Positions 7,738 to 15,053 of a stretch of DNA of 22,720 bases are shown one piece after another (position 1 is the first letter of the stretch; every line of letters begins with the position of its first letter). The stretch lies in assembly GCA_009692725.1 (NCBI GenBank), contig SHYP01000018.1:1-22720 (forward strand). Direction: 5' to 3'. A program made the position numbers and the translations under genes. The notes beneath the pieces are model-generated. The model did no database searches, had not been told where the DNA came from, and saw only the letters and a list, made by a program, of their open reading frames with translations. The DNA is from Dehalococcoidia bacterium. Its GTDB lineage: Bacteria > Chloroflexota > Dehalococcoidia > UBA2979.

Positions 7738-7766
7738 TTGACGTGATAGCACGGCTGTTCTATCTT
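7738..7766 (+). promoter_or_regulatory. Sigma-70-type promoter
   Basis: TTGACG (7738-7743) and TATCTT (7761-7766) are separated by exactly 17 bases, in a locally less GC-rich stretch. It is the best -35/-10 pair I found in the window and faces the 53-codon ORF. Confidence 0.6.
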
Positions 7767-7772
7767 CACTCG

Positions 7773-7790
7773 TGCGTACGAATGTTCGCA
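7773..7790 (+). promoter_or_regulatory. Imperfect palindrome at the expected transcription start
   Basis: TGCGTACGAATGTTCGCA has matching arms TGCGnAC and GTnCGCA around GAAT. It lies 6 bases after the -10, where a repressor operator would block initiation. It does not match the Gram-positive LexA box (GAAC-N4-GTTC). The binding protein is unknown. Confidence 0.35.
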
Positions 7791-7805
7791 TGACGGAGGT
7801 GGGCC

Positions 7806-7967
7806 GTGCTGTTTGCACTCGTGCTTGGCGTATTCGTCGGCGTGGCCGCAGCGGCGCTGATCGGCCAGTGGCGCACGGACGCCTTCGGCGGCCGCGAGGA
7901 GCGCCTCCGGCTGCTCACACCGGCCGGGCCCGTGATCCGCGCGCGCAACCGCCGCCGCGCCGCCTGA
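7806..7967 (+). CDS. 53-aa single-helix membrane protein
   Basis: The product starts with a membrane helix (MLFALVLGVFVGVAAAALIG), followed by a polar, basic tail (QWRTDAFGGREERLRLL...RARNRRRAA), likely cytoplasmic. No family is recognised. Evidence that it is a real gene: GGAGGT ends 6 bases before GTG 7806, a 17-bp-spaced promoter lies upstream, third codon positions are G/C-biased, and the composition changes cleanly at the TGA. A dispersed inverted repeat begins at the base after the stop. Size and topology resemble small membrane regulators, assembly factors or toxins, but nothing here decides between them. Confidence 0.6.
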   Translation: MLFALVLGVFVGVAAAALIGQWRTDAFGGREERLRLLTPAGPVIRARNRRRAA

Positions 7968-7986
7968 GTCACTCGCCGTGACGGGC
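7968..7986 (-). repeat. Dispersed inverted-repeat motif, copy 2
   Basis: On the minus strand this is identical over 19 bases to 4403-4421. It abuts the TGA of the 53-codon gene with no gap. The GTCAC/GTGAC arms could form a short hairpin at the transcript end. Confidence 0.7.
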
Positions 7987-8110
7987 AAGGGTCGCAACTG
8001 CTTGTCCTCGCGCCACTGACGACGGCGACCCGCGCGCGGGCTAATCGGCCGGCTGCCAGCGGCCGGCTGACCTCGACGCGGTGACTGAGGGACTGAGCGG
8101 CGGCAGCCGG

Positions 8111-8116
8111 TACACT
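8111..8116 (+). promoter_or_regulatory. -10 element TACACT, leaderless-type
   Basis: TACACT ends exactly 7 bases before GTG 8124, with no Shine-Dalgarno between. That places the transcription start at or next to the start codon, implying a leaderless mRNA for the DUF1786 gene. Confidence 0.5.
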
Positions 8117-8123
8117 GCGTCCG

Positions 8124-9260
8124 GTGCGCATCCTCGCGATCGACGTCGGCACGGGCACGCAGGACATCCTGCTCTTCGACGCGGGCGGGCCGGTGGAGAA
8201 CTCCCCGAAGCTCGTCGTGCCGTCGCCGACGACCATCGCGGCGGCGCGCATCCGCCGCGCCACCGCCGCCGGTCGCGCGCTCGTCATCGACGGGACGATC
8301 GCGGGCGGCGGCCCCTGCTGGTGGGCGATCGAGGATCACCTGCGCGCCGGCCTCCCCGCGCACGCCACCCCCTCGGCCGCGCTGACCTTCGACGACGACC
8401 TCGATCGCGTGCGCGCGAGCGGCGTGCACGTGCTTACCGGCGACGCGTCGGCGGCTGACGCCGCCGCGCGCCTGGATGCCGTGCGCGTCACCTTCGGCGA
8501 CATCGACCTCGCCGCGATCGGGGCCGCGCTCGGCGCGTTCGACCTCGACGCGCGCTACGACGGCATCGCGGTCGGCGTCTTCGATCACGGCGCAGCGCCG
8601 CCCGGCGTCTCGGACCGGCGCTTCCGCTTCGACTACCTCGCGCGCACGCTCGCCGCCGATCCCGATGCGCGCGCCTTCGCCGCCACGGCCGAGACGCTGC
8701 CCGCAGAGCTGACGCGCGCGCGCGCCGCGCTCGCCACCGCGCCCGGCGGCGTGCCCGCGGTGTTCATGGACAACGGCCCGGCGGCGGCACTGGGCGCGCT
8801 GCACGACCCGGTCGTGGCGCGCACCCGCCGCCGCTGCGTCCTGAACGTCGGCAACATGCACGTGCTCTGCTTCCTGCTCGACGGCACGCGTGTCGTCGGG
8901 CTGTTCGAGCACCACACCGGCGAACTGCCACCCGAGCGCCTCGCGGACTTCGTCGAGGCGCTGCTCGCGGGCACGCTCGAGACCGACGCGGTGTTCGATT
9001 CGATGGGCCACGGCGCCCTCTACACAGGGCTGTACACGCGGCGCGGCCGGTTCGCCCCGGAGGTGCTGGCGGTGACCGGCCCGCGCCGCGAGCGCGCCAT
9101 CGCCGTGCTCGCCGAGCGCGGCCTGCGCCCGCACGCGGCGGCGCCCCACGGCGACATGATGATCAGCGGCTGCTTTGGACTGCTGGACGGCTTCGCCTAC
9201 CGCGTCCCCGGCGCGCGCGAGGCCGTCGCGCAGCTGCACGACGCCGGCGCGCCGGCGTGA
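8124..9260 (+). CDS. DUF1786 family protein
   Basis: The 378-aa product begins MRILAIDVGTGTQDILLFD, the Gly-rich opening of this family, which resembles the phosphate-binding strand of ASKHA ATPases. Other conserved-looking segments are GGGPCWWAIEDHL, a Pro/Gly-rich FDHGAAPPGVSDRRFRFDYL, VFMDNGPAAALGAL, RRRCVLNVGNMHVLCFLL and FEHHTGELPPERL. DUF1786 proteins have been labelled putative pyruvate formate-lyase activating enzymes, but this one shows no CxxxCxxC radical-SAM motif, so that label is not supported. Start GTG 8124 immediately follows the hydrophobic IDVG strand's expected N-terminus and the -10 box. Its TGA overlaps the next gene's GTG by 4 bases, indicating one transcript. The biochemical role is unknown. 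Confidence 0.85.
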   Translation: MRILAIDVGTGTQDILLFDAGGPVENSPKLVVPSPTTIAAARIRRATAAGRALVIDGTIAGGGPCWWAIEDHLRAGLPAHATPSAALTFDDDLDRVRASGVHVLTGDASAADAAARLDAVRVTFGDIDLAAIGAALGAFDLDARYDGIAVGVFDHGAAPPGVSDRRFRFDYLARTLAADPDARAFAATAETLPAELTRARAALATAPGGVPAVFMDNGPAAALGALHDPVVARTRRRCVLNVGNMHVLCFLLDGTRVVGLFEHHTGELPPERLADFVEALLAGTLETDAVFDSMGHGALYTGLYTRRGRFAPEVLAVTGPRRERAIAVLAERGLRPHAAAPHGDMMISGCFGLLDGFAYRVPGAREAVAQLHDAGAPA

Positions 9261-9772
9261 GCGAACCGCGCCCCGCCATCGTCGCGCTGCTGCTCGACGC
9301 GTTCGAGGCGTGCTGCGCGGTCGCCGACGCGCTGCCCGCGCCCGCGCGCGGCCCGGCGCTCGGACGCGTGAACTCGGGCGGCTGGATCGTCGCGCACCTC
9401 GCCGCGCAGATCGACGCGTGGTGGAACGCCGGCGCGCAACAACTGCCGCCCGATGCCTGGCTCGCCGAGCACGCCGCCGCCTTCGCGAGCGGCGCAGCGC
9501 CGTCCGCGCCGCGCTTCGTCGACGCCCGCGCCGCGCTCGACCGCGCGATCGCGAGCGCACGCCGCTACATCGACGCCGTCGACGCCGACACGCTCGACCG
9601 CCCGGCGCCGTGGCGCGACGGGCAGACGGTCGGCGCGCTCGTTGCGCGAGGGTGCGCGCACGCGTTCGTGCACGCCGGGGAGCTCGCGGCGATCGGGGCG
9701 CTCGTCGGCGCGCCGGACGCACAGCTGCCCGGCCCCCTGCGCTACTCGAGCGGCCACTCGAGCGGCCACTGA
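9257..9772 (+). CDS. DinB/MDMPI-like four-helix protein
   Basis: The 171-aa protein is mostly helical. SGGWIVAHLAAQIDAWW supplies the first metal-type His, and GCAHAFVHAGEL supplies an HxxxH pair late in the chain, as in DinB/mycothiol-maleylpyruvate isomerase-fold proteins. Many members of that fold are thiol transferases or damage-induced proteins of unknown activity. It starts at GTG 9257 within a GTGA overlap with the DUF1786 gene, so the two are probably co-translated. The C-terminus ends SSGHSSGH, encoded by a perfect 12-bp tandem duplication (CTCGAGCGGCCA, 9747-9770), an evolutionary oddity outside the fold. The substrate is not predictable. Confidence 0.8.
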   Translation: MSEPRPAIVALLLDAFEACCAVADALPAPARGPALGRVNSGGWIVAHLAAQIDAWWNAGAQQLPPDAWLAEHAAAFASGAAPSAPRFVDARAALDRAIASARRYIDAVDADTLDRPAPWRDGQTVGALVARGCAHAFVHAGELAAIGALVGAPDAQLPGPLRYSSGHSSGH

Positions 9773-9812
9773 ACGGCGAGGCGTAGCCGGACAGCGTAGG
9801 GACGGCCCGCGC

Positions 9813-9818
9813 TAGACT
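9813..9818 (+). promoter_or_regulatory. -10 element TAGACT, leaderless-type
   Basis: TAGACT ends 7 bases before ATG 9826, the same geometry as at 8111-8116, with no Shine-Dalgarno. The following gene probably has a leaderless transcript. Confidence 0.5.
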
Positions 9819-9825
9819 CGGAGTC

Positions 9826-10377
9826 ATGTGGACGGCCGTACTGGCGTGCCTGATCGCGGCCGCGATGTGCCTGATGGCCGTCATCTATCTCGACGCGGCC
9901 GGCCGCGATCTGCCCGGCGTGCGCGACCTCGCGTTCCGCGGCGTGTTCGTCTCCGTGCTGCTCGCGCTGGGCATCGGCTCCACCGGCGCGCTGATCGCGG
10001 TGTTGCAGCCGGCCGGCAGCGACGACGGCGAAGCGGAGGACGGTGCGGTCGTGCTCGCGCACATCCAGTCGCAGGCGGCCCGGCGCGCCGCGCGCGAGGC
10101 GCTGTCCAGCCGGCTCCATGAGAGCGCGCAGCTCGCCAGCATGCAGCTCGAGGGCGCGGACGAGGTGCGCTTATGGCGCAACCGCGTGCAGAGCTGGTAC
10201 GACGGCACGTACCTGCTGCTGCGCGGGCGCGTCTCCTCGCAGGCCGCCGAGCGCTTCTCGCGCGCGCCCGCGCGGGAGCGTCGCTTCGCACGCGCGGCCA
10301 CGGCGGAGCATCGCGAGTGGCTCGGCAAGCTGCACGGCTGGCGCGACCAGCTCGGCCAGATCGCACGGCGCCTGTAA
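9826..10377 (+). CDS. Two-helix membrane protein, unknown
   Basis: The 183-aa product has two N-terminal membrane helices (about 1-20, and 40-62: VFVSVLLALGIGSTGALIAVL), then a soluble, mainly helical Arg/Ala-rich domain with QAARRAAREALSSRLHESAQL, DEVRLWRNRVQSWYDGTYLLL and EHREWLGKLHGWRDQLGQIA. No family is recognised. The abundance of Arg, Glu and Trp in amphipathic helices suggests a cytoplasmic coiled or helical bundle attached to the membrane. ATG 9826 is supported by the leaderless-type -10. It is separate from the upstream pair and convergent with serS. Confidence 0.75.
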   Translation: MWTAVLACLIAAAMCLMAVIYLDAAGRDLPGVRDLAFRGVFVSVLLALGIGSTGALIAVLQPAGSDDGEAEDGAVVLAHIQSQAARRAAREALSSRLHESAQLASMQLEGADEVRLWRNRVQSWYDGTYLLLRGRVSSQAAERFSRAPARERRFARAATAEHREWLGKLHGWRDQLGQIARRL

Positions 10378-10477
10378 GGGCCGCCGCCCCTCCTCATGCC
10401 GAGCGGGTGACGAGCGCGCGCGCCTCATCGACCCGCGCGGCCACATCGAGTCCAATGCGGTCCGCCCCGGCGGCGCG

Positions 10478-11806
10478 TCAACGCACGCTGGAGCTGCCGG
10501 TCACGGCGAGTGACCCGCCGAGGTACGGGCGCAGCACCGCCGGCACCTCCACCGACCCATCGTCGCGCGCATACTGCTCCAGCAGCGTCGCCAGCGTGCG
10601 CGGCAGCGCGAGGCCGGAGCCGTTGAGCGTGTGCAGCAGCCGCATGCGGCCGTCACCATCGCGGTAGCGCAAGTTCGCGCGGCGCGCCTGGAAGTCCAGG
10701 TAGTTCGAGCACGACGACACCTCGAGCCACTCGCCGGAGCCCGGCGCCCACACCTCGATGTCGTACGTCATCGCCGACGCGAACGTGACGTCGGCGGACG
10801 CGAGCCGCAGCACGCGATAGCGGAAGCCGAGCCCGCGCACGATCGCCAGCGCGTCCTCCAGCAGCGCCTCCAGCGCGTCCCACGACGCACCTTCCTCCAC
10901 GAACTGCACCATCTCCACCTTGTCGAACTGGTGGCCACGCTTGATGCCGCGCACATCGCGGCCCGCGCTCATGCGCTCGCGGCGGAAGCACGGCGTGTAC
11001 GCGACATGGCGCAGCGGCAGCGCGGCCGCGGCGATGATCTCGTCGCGGTACATGTTCGTGACGGGCACCTCGGCGGTCGGCACCAGCCAGAGGTCGTCCT
11101 CCACGTCGTGGTACATCGTGTCGGCGTACTTCGGGAGCTGCGCGGTGCCGACGAGCATCTCGCCCTTGACGACGAAGGGTACGTACACCTCGTCGTAGCC
11201 CTGCTCGCGGTGCACGTCGAGCATCCACGTGATCAGCGCACGCTGCAGCCGCGCGCCGTCGCCGTGCAGCAGATAGAAGCGCGAGCCCGCGATCTTCGCG
11301 CCGCGCTCGAAGTCGATGATGCCGAGGCGCTCGCCGATCTCCCAGTGCGGCGCGCTCGCGGGCACGTCCGGCGGCGCATCGTCGGCGGCGCGGCGCGGCG
11401 GGTCGACGCGACGCTCGATGCCCGTCGCGCCGTCGCCCTCCAGCACCACGACGGCGTCGTCCTCGCCACCCTCCGGGACGCGCGCGTCGAGCAGGTTCGG
11501 CAGCTCGAGCAGCTGGCGATCGAGGATCGATTGCGTCTGGCGCAGCTGCGCCTCGAGCTGGTCGAGCTGCGTGCCCGCTTCGCGCTGCTCGGCGATGCGC
11601 CGCGCGCGCTCGTCGGCGTCGCGCACCGCGCCGATCGCCTTGCTCGCGACATTGCGCTCGGCGCGCAGCCGTTCGACCTCGACCAGTAGCGCGCGATGCT
11701 CGGTGTCGAGCGCGAGCACAGCGTCCAGCGGCAGCTCCATCCGGCGCAGCTTCGCCAGCGCGCGGATGCGCTCCGGCTGCTCCCGGATCACCTGCGGCGG
11801 CAGCAT
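10478..11806 (-). CDS. serS: Seryl-tRNA synthetase
   Basis: The 442-aa protein charges tRNA-Ser with serine. The N-terminus (about 1-110) is the long antiparallel coiled coil that grips the variable arm. The class II catalytic core shows motif 2 (TPCFRRERMSAGRDVRGIKR), HQFDKVEMVQF, a SSCSNYLDFQARR segment and motif 3 (NGSGLALPRTLATLLEQY). It starts at ATG 11806, whose A pairs with the last base of the Nudix TGA (TGATG), so it is the last gene of the greA operon. The end is odd: after the normal terminus near LRPYLGG it continues SLAVTGSSSVR. Those codons contain a copy of the dispersed inverted repeat (10500-10514), suggesting insertion displaced the original stop. Confidence 0.97.
   Translation of the reverse strand: MLPPQVIREQPERIRALAKLRRMELPLDAVLALDTEHRALLVEVERLRAERNVASKAIGAVRDADERARRIAEQREAGTQLDQLEAQLRQTQSILDRQLLELPNLLDARVPEGGEDDAVVVLEGDGATGIERRVDPPRRAADDAPPDVPASAPHWEIGERLGIIDFERGAKIAGSRFYLLHGDGARLQRALITWMLDVHREQGYDEVYVPFVVKGEMLVGTAQLPKYADTMYHDVEDDLWLVPTAEVPVTNMYRDEIIAAAALPLRHVAYTPCFRRERMSAGRDVRGIKRGHQFDKVEMVQFVEEGASWDALEALLEDALAIVRGLGFRYRVLRLASADVTFASAMTYDIEVWAPGSGEWLEVSSCSNYLDFQARRANLRYRDGDGRMRLLHTLNGSGLALPRTLATLLEQYARDDGSVEVPAVLRPYLGGSLAVTGSSSVR
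10500..10514 (+). repeat. Dispersed inverted-repeat motif, copy 3 (inside serS)
   Basis: The 15-base core GTCACGGCGAGTGAC matches the copies at 4407-4421 and 7968-7982. Here it is translated in serS, near the C-terminus, as part of GGSLAVTG. Flanks differ from the other two copies. Confidence 0.65.
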
Positions 11807-12324
11807 CAGCGCGCCCCGGCAGCCGGCGCGCGTGACAGGAGCGGCGCGGCGCGCGCGGCAGCGATCGCCGCGAGGCCGAGCCGGCGCACGTCGTCCGGCA
11901 CCACCGTCGTACCGGTGCCGTCCGGGCGCGGCAGAGGCGCCGCCGCCGCGAGCTCCGCTTCGCTCACCCAGCGCCAGCCGAGCTCGTCGTCCGGCAGCTC
12001 AGCCGTGCCCGTGCCAAGCGGACGCGTGAAGTACACGAAGTCGATGTGCTGGTGCGGCGTCACGTCGGCGATGTCGTACACGCCAATCGTCACCGGCGGC
12101 GGCAGCTGGCGCGGCAGCGCAGGCAACGCGACCGCGCTCCCCGTCGGCAGCACCTCCACGTCGAGGCCGGTCTCCTCGCGCACCTCGCGCAGCACGGCTT
12201 CGATGGGGTCCTCGTCCGGCTCGATGTGCCCGCCCGCCGGCAGCCAGAGGCCGAGCCGGTGCCAGTGCAGCGCCGTGCGACCATCCCGGCTCACGAAGCC
12301 GCTCACCGTGAAGTGTCGCTCCAC
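11806..12324 (-). CDS. Nudix hydrolase
   Basis: The 172-aa protein carries a complete Nudix box, GGHIEPDEDPIEAVLREV followed by REETGLDVE (matching Gx5Ex7REUxEExGU), at about residues 31-54. Metal-dependent cleavage of a nucleoside-diphosphate-linked compound is expected. Later segments HQHIDFVYFTRPLG and DDELGWRWVSEAEL are typical of the fold. Specificity cannot be read from the motif. Start GTG 12324 gives MERHFTVSGFV, right before the first strand. Its stop TGA overlaps the serS start by one base; the HAD gene ends 33 bases upstream. The C-terminal Ala-rich tail is unremarkable. Confidence 0.93.
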   Translation of the reverse strand: MERHFTVSGFVSRDGRTALHWHRLGLWLPAGGHIEPDEDPIEAVLREVREETGLDVEVLPTGSAVALPALPRQLPPPVTIGVYDIADVTPHQHIDFVYFTRPLGTGTAELPDDELGWRWVSEAELAAAAPLPRPDGTGTTVVPDDVRRLGLAAIAAARAAPLLSRAPAAGAR

Positions 12325-12357
12325 CGCGCCCCCTGCGCCCCGCGCGCAGGCCGGAGC

Positions 12358-13116
12358 CTAGCAGCAGCGCCGAGGCCGGGCAACGCGCGCCGCGCCGTCC
12401 AGCCAGCCGAGGTCGAACGCGCGCAGCGACGCGATCATCGCGAACACGCCCGGCTGCCGCTCGACCGCCGTGCTCGCCTGCTGCGACTGTACGACCGCCA
12501 TGCCTGCCGCCACCGCCGCGGCGACACCCGGGATCGAGTCCTCGATGGCGAGACAGCGGGCCGCCGGCACGCCGAGCAGCGCCGCCGCGTGCACGTAGAT
12601 GTCGGGCGCGGGCTTCGCGCGCGCTACGGCGTCTGCGGCCACCACCACGTCGAACGCGGCCGCGAGGCCCGCGCTCGCGAGCGTCAGCTCGACCCATCGC
12701 GGCAGCGACTGCGACGCCACCGCGAGCGGCAGGCCGCGCGCGCGCAGGGCCGCCAGCAGCGCGTGCGCGCCGTCGAACGCAGGCAGCCGTTGCGATTCCA
12801 GTTCGGCGCTGACGAGCGTGTCGTAGCGCGCCGCGATCGCCTCGGGCGGCTCGCTCAGCGCGTAGCGCTCGCGCAGCCACACGGCGAACGCACCGATCGA
12901 CGCGCCGATGAACGCCGCGTACTCCGCGTCCGTGAGCACGTGCGGCGCAACGAGCCGGCGCGACGCGGCGCGGTGCACCGGCTCCGCGTCGACGAGCACG
13001 CCGTCGAGGTCGACGATCACGGCCGCGATCGGTTCACGAAACGGTGGTTCGCGGAGTGGCGGTTCGCGCGCGGGCCGGCTCAGCGCGCACCCTCGGCGAT
13101 CAGCTTGAGCCGCCAC
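12358..13116 (-). CDS. HAD-superfamily hydrolase (beta-phosphoglucomutase-like)
   Basis: The 252-aa protein has all HAD motifs: motif I VIVDLDGVLVDAEP (nucleophile and acid/base Asp), a helical cap (about 50-110), motif II VASQS, motif III Lys in ARAKPAPDIY and motif IV AIEDSIPGV. It is likely a phosphatase or phosphoglucomutase acting on a small sugar phosphate. The start is uncertain: GTG 13116 overlaps the SRPBCC gene by 37 bases and adds about 30 residues including REPPLREPPFREP, made by a 15-bp tandem repeat. The next in-frame GTG, at VIVDLDG, would cut into motif I's strand. The N-terminal extension is unusual for the family, which normally begins two to five residues before the first strand. 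Confidence 0.9.
   Translation of the reverse strand: MAAQADRRGCALSRPAREPPLREPPFREPIAAVIVDLDGVLVDAEPVHRAASRRLVAPHVLTDAEYAAFIGASIGAFAVWLRERYALSEPPEAIAARYDTLVSAELESQRLPAFDGAHALLAALRARGLPLAVASQSLPRWVELTLASAGLAAAFDVVVAADAVARAKPAPDIYVHAAALLGVPAARCLAIEDSIPGVAAAVAAGMAVVQSQQASTAVERQPGVFAMIASLRAFDLGWLDGAARVARPRRCC
13031..13075 (+). repeat. 15-bp tandem repeat, three copies
   Basis: GGTTCACGAAACGGT, GGTTCGCGGAGTGGC and GGTTCGCGCGCGGGC lie head to tail. The shared pattern is GGTTC-nn-G-nnnn-GG-n. It sits between the SRPBCC stop and HAD motif I, encoding REPPx units on the minus strand. Confidence 0.6.
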
Positions 13117-13517
13117 AGCGAGTCACGCAGCGCCTGTCGCCGGTGCGGCCGGTGCAGCACCTCCTCCAGCAGCCAGCCGAGCGGGCCGCTGGCAGGCGTG
13201 TAGCCGGCTTCCATGCTCACGTGCACCTCGGCGGGGCCCTCCGCGCGCAGCACCCACGTGACGGCGCCCACCGCCGTGGGTACCCCGTTCGCTGCGTACG
13301 TCAGCAGCCGTGGCGCCTCGTCCGCCGCCAGCACGAGCTGCGCACGCTCGCTGCGCAGCGGCAGCGGCAGCCGGAACACGAGCGCGTCGCCGGCCTGCGC
13401 GAGCTCCGCCACCGCGGGGCCGAACCAGCGCGCGCGATGCTCCGGCTCGCGCACGAGCGTGTACACGGCGTCCGCCGCCGCGTGCACGTGCACGTCCTCG
13501 CGCAGCAGCCGCATCAT
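13080..13517 (-). CDS. SRPBCC (START-like) family protein
   Basis: The 145-aa product begins [36 protein letters not shown], the classic first strand and double helix of a polyketide-cyclase/START-like fold. Strand-rich ALVFRLPLPL and VTWVLRAEGPAEVHVSMEAGY follow, then a long C-terminal helix (LLEEVLHRPHRRQALRDSLWRLKLIAEGAR). Members bind hydrophobic ligands in a helix-covered cavity, but the ligand here is unknown. ATG 13517 overlaps the lysS TGA by 4 bases (ATGA), fixing the start and showing coupling within the minus operon. Confidence 0.85.
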   Translation of the reverse strand: MMRLLREDVHVHAAADAVYTLVREPEHRARWFGPAVAELAQAGDALVFRLPLPLRSERAQLVLAADEAPRLLTYAANGVPTAVGAVTWVLRAEGPAEVHVSMEAGYTPASGPLGWLLEEVLHRPHRRQALRDSLWRLKLIAEGAR

Positions 13518-14998
13518 CCACCGCGCTCGCGCAGCGCGGGGAAGAGAATCACCTCGCGGATCGACTGTTCGCCGGTGACGAGCATCACGAGCCGCTCCAC
13601 GCCGATGCCGAGGCCGCCCGCCGGCGGCATCCCGTACTCCAGCGCCAGCAGGAAGTCCTCGTCGGCCAGCTCGACCTCGTCGTCGCCGCTGGCCTGCTTC
13701 GCGGCCTGCTCCAGCATGCGCTCGCGCTGCTCCACGGGATCGTTCTGCTCTGAGTACGCGTTCGCGAGCTCGTAGCCGAGCGTGAACAGCTCGAAGCGCT
13801 CGGCGAGCGTCGGGTCGTCCGCCTTGCGCTTGGCCAGCGGCGAGAACTCCGCGGGATAGTCGAAGATGAACGTCGGCTGGATCAGCTTCGGCTCGACGAG
13901 CGCCGACATCAGCGCGTCGAGCGTGGTGCCCCACGACGCGTGCTCGTCCACCGGCACGCTGCGCTCGCGCGCCAGCGCGCGCAGGTCACCGACGTCCGTG
14001 TGCTCGGTGTAGTCGATGCCGGTATGCTCCCGCAGCAGCGCGCGGTACGTCGTGCGCGCCCACGGCTGCGCGAGATTGATCGCGTGCTCCCCATGCGTCA
14101 GCTGTAGCGAGCCCGTCACGTCGAGCGCGACGTGCTTGATCAGCGCCTCGACGTTGCGCGCCACGTCCTCGTAGTCCGCGTACGCCTCGTACGACTCGAG
14201 CAGCGTGAACTCGGGGTTGTGGCGGCGCGAGATGCCCTCGTTGCGAAACACGCGCCCGAGCTCGAACACCCTGTCGAAGCCGCCGACCAGCAGCCGCTTG
14301 AGGTGCAGCTCCAGCGAGATGCGCAGGTAGAGATCGCGGTCCAGCGCGTGGTGGTGCGTCACGAAGGGTCGCGCCGCCGCGCCGCCCGCGTGCTCCTGCA
14401 GCACCGGCGTCTCCACCTCGATGTAGTCGTGCGCCTGGTGCCACGCGCGGATCGCCGCGAGCACGGCGGCGCGCCGCCGCGCCACCTCGCGCGCCCGCTC
14501 GTTGGCGATCAGGTCGAGGTAGCGCTGGCGGTAGCGCGTCTCCACGTCGGTGATACCATGCCACTTCTCCGGCAGCGGCCGCAGCGCCTTCGTGATGATG
14601 CGCCAGCGCTCGACTGCGACCGTCACCTCGCCCGTGCGCGTGCGGAACAGCGGCCCGCCCGCCTCCACGAAATCGCCCACATCGAGCAGGTCGAGCGCGT
14701 CGAACGCCTCGCCCAGGATGTCGCGGCGCAGGTTGAGCTGGATGCGGCCGGAGCCATCGCGCAGGTCCAGGAAGGCGGCGCGCCCCATCACCCGCTGCGC
14801 GGTCACGCGGCCTGCCACCGCCACCTGCGGCGGGACCGGCTCACCCGCGCCCTCGGACGCCGCGAAGGCTGCCGCCGCGGCCGCCGCGGTGTGTGTGCGC
14901 TCGACGCGTGCGGGGTAGGCCGGAAGGGAAGCGCCAGGCTGCATCAGCCGCGCGCGCTTGTCGAGCCGCTGGGCGCGGAGCTCGTCCTCGGTCGGCAT
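13514..14998 (-). CDS. lysS: Lysyl-tRNA synthetase (class II)
   Basis: The 494-aa enzyme charges tRNA-Lys. An N-terminal OB-fold anticodon-binding domain (about 55-150, [21 protein letters not shown]) is followed by the class II core: motif 1 ([10 protein letters not shown] to EVETPVLQ), motif 2 ([18 protein letters not shown]) and motif 3 ([16 protein letters not shown]). The length is normal. ATG 14998 is the start; the Ala-rich stretch near residue 40 is an ordinary linker. It lies 55 bases downstream of greA on the same strand and overlaps the SRPBCC start. It uses the bacterial class II form, not the class I enzyme. Confidence 0.97.
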   Translation of the reverse strand: MPTEDELRAQRLDKRARLMQPGASLPAYPARVERTHTAAAAAAAFAASEGAGEPVPPQVAVAGRVTAQRVMGRAAFLDLRDGSGRIQLNLRRDILGEAFDALDLLDVGDFVEAGGPLFRTRTGEVTVAVERWRIITKALRPLPEKWHGITDVETRYRQRYLDLIANERAREVARRRAAVLAAIRAWHQAHDYIEVETPVLQEHAGGAAARPFVTHHHALDRDLYLRISLELHLKRLLVGGFDRVFELGRVFRNEGISRRHNPEFTLLESYEAYADYEDVARNVEALIKHVALDVTGSLQLTHGEHAINLAQPWARTTYRALLREHTGIDYTEHTDVGDLRALARERSVPVDEHASWGTTLDALMSALVEPKLIQPTFIFDYPAEFSPLAKRKADDPTLAERFELFTLGYELANAYSEQNDPVEQRERMLEQAAKQASGDDEVELADEDFLLALEYGMPPAGGLGIGVERLVMLVTGEQSIREVILFPALRERGG

Positions 14999-15053
14999 GG
15001 TGTGGCCTCGCTGCCTGGGCCGGTCGCCGCGCGGCGCAGCCCGCGCGGGACCG

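Noticed and set aside
7773..7790. Possible LexA (SOS) box
   Set aside because: The GAA and TTC half-sites are 2 bases apart, not the 4-base-spaced GAAC...GTTC of known Gram-positive LexA boxes.
8047..8069. GGCCGGCTG direct repeats that also form a GC hairpin between the 53-codon gene and DUF1786
   Set aside because: There is no T-tract and such GC palindromes are common at this base composition, so I do not call a terminator.
8124..9260. Annotation as a pyruvate formate-lyase activating enzyme
   Set aside because: The family label exists, but the sequence has no radical-SAM CxxxCxxC motif, so only DUF1786 membership is claimed.
7140..9884. A 914-codon open frame on the minus strand
   Set aside because: The product is Arg/Ala-rich with no domain, and it lies opposite the ferredoxin-fusion, DUF1786 and DinB-like genes. 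GC-rich genes often leave such antisense frames open.
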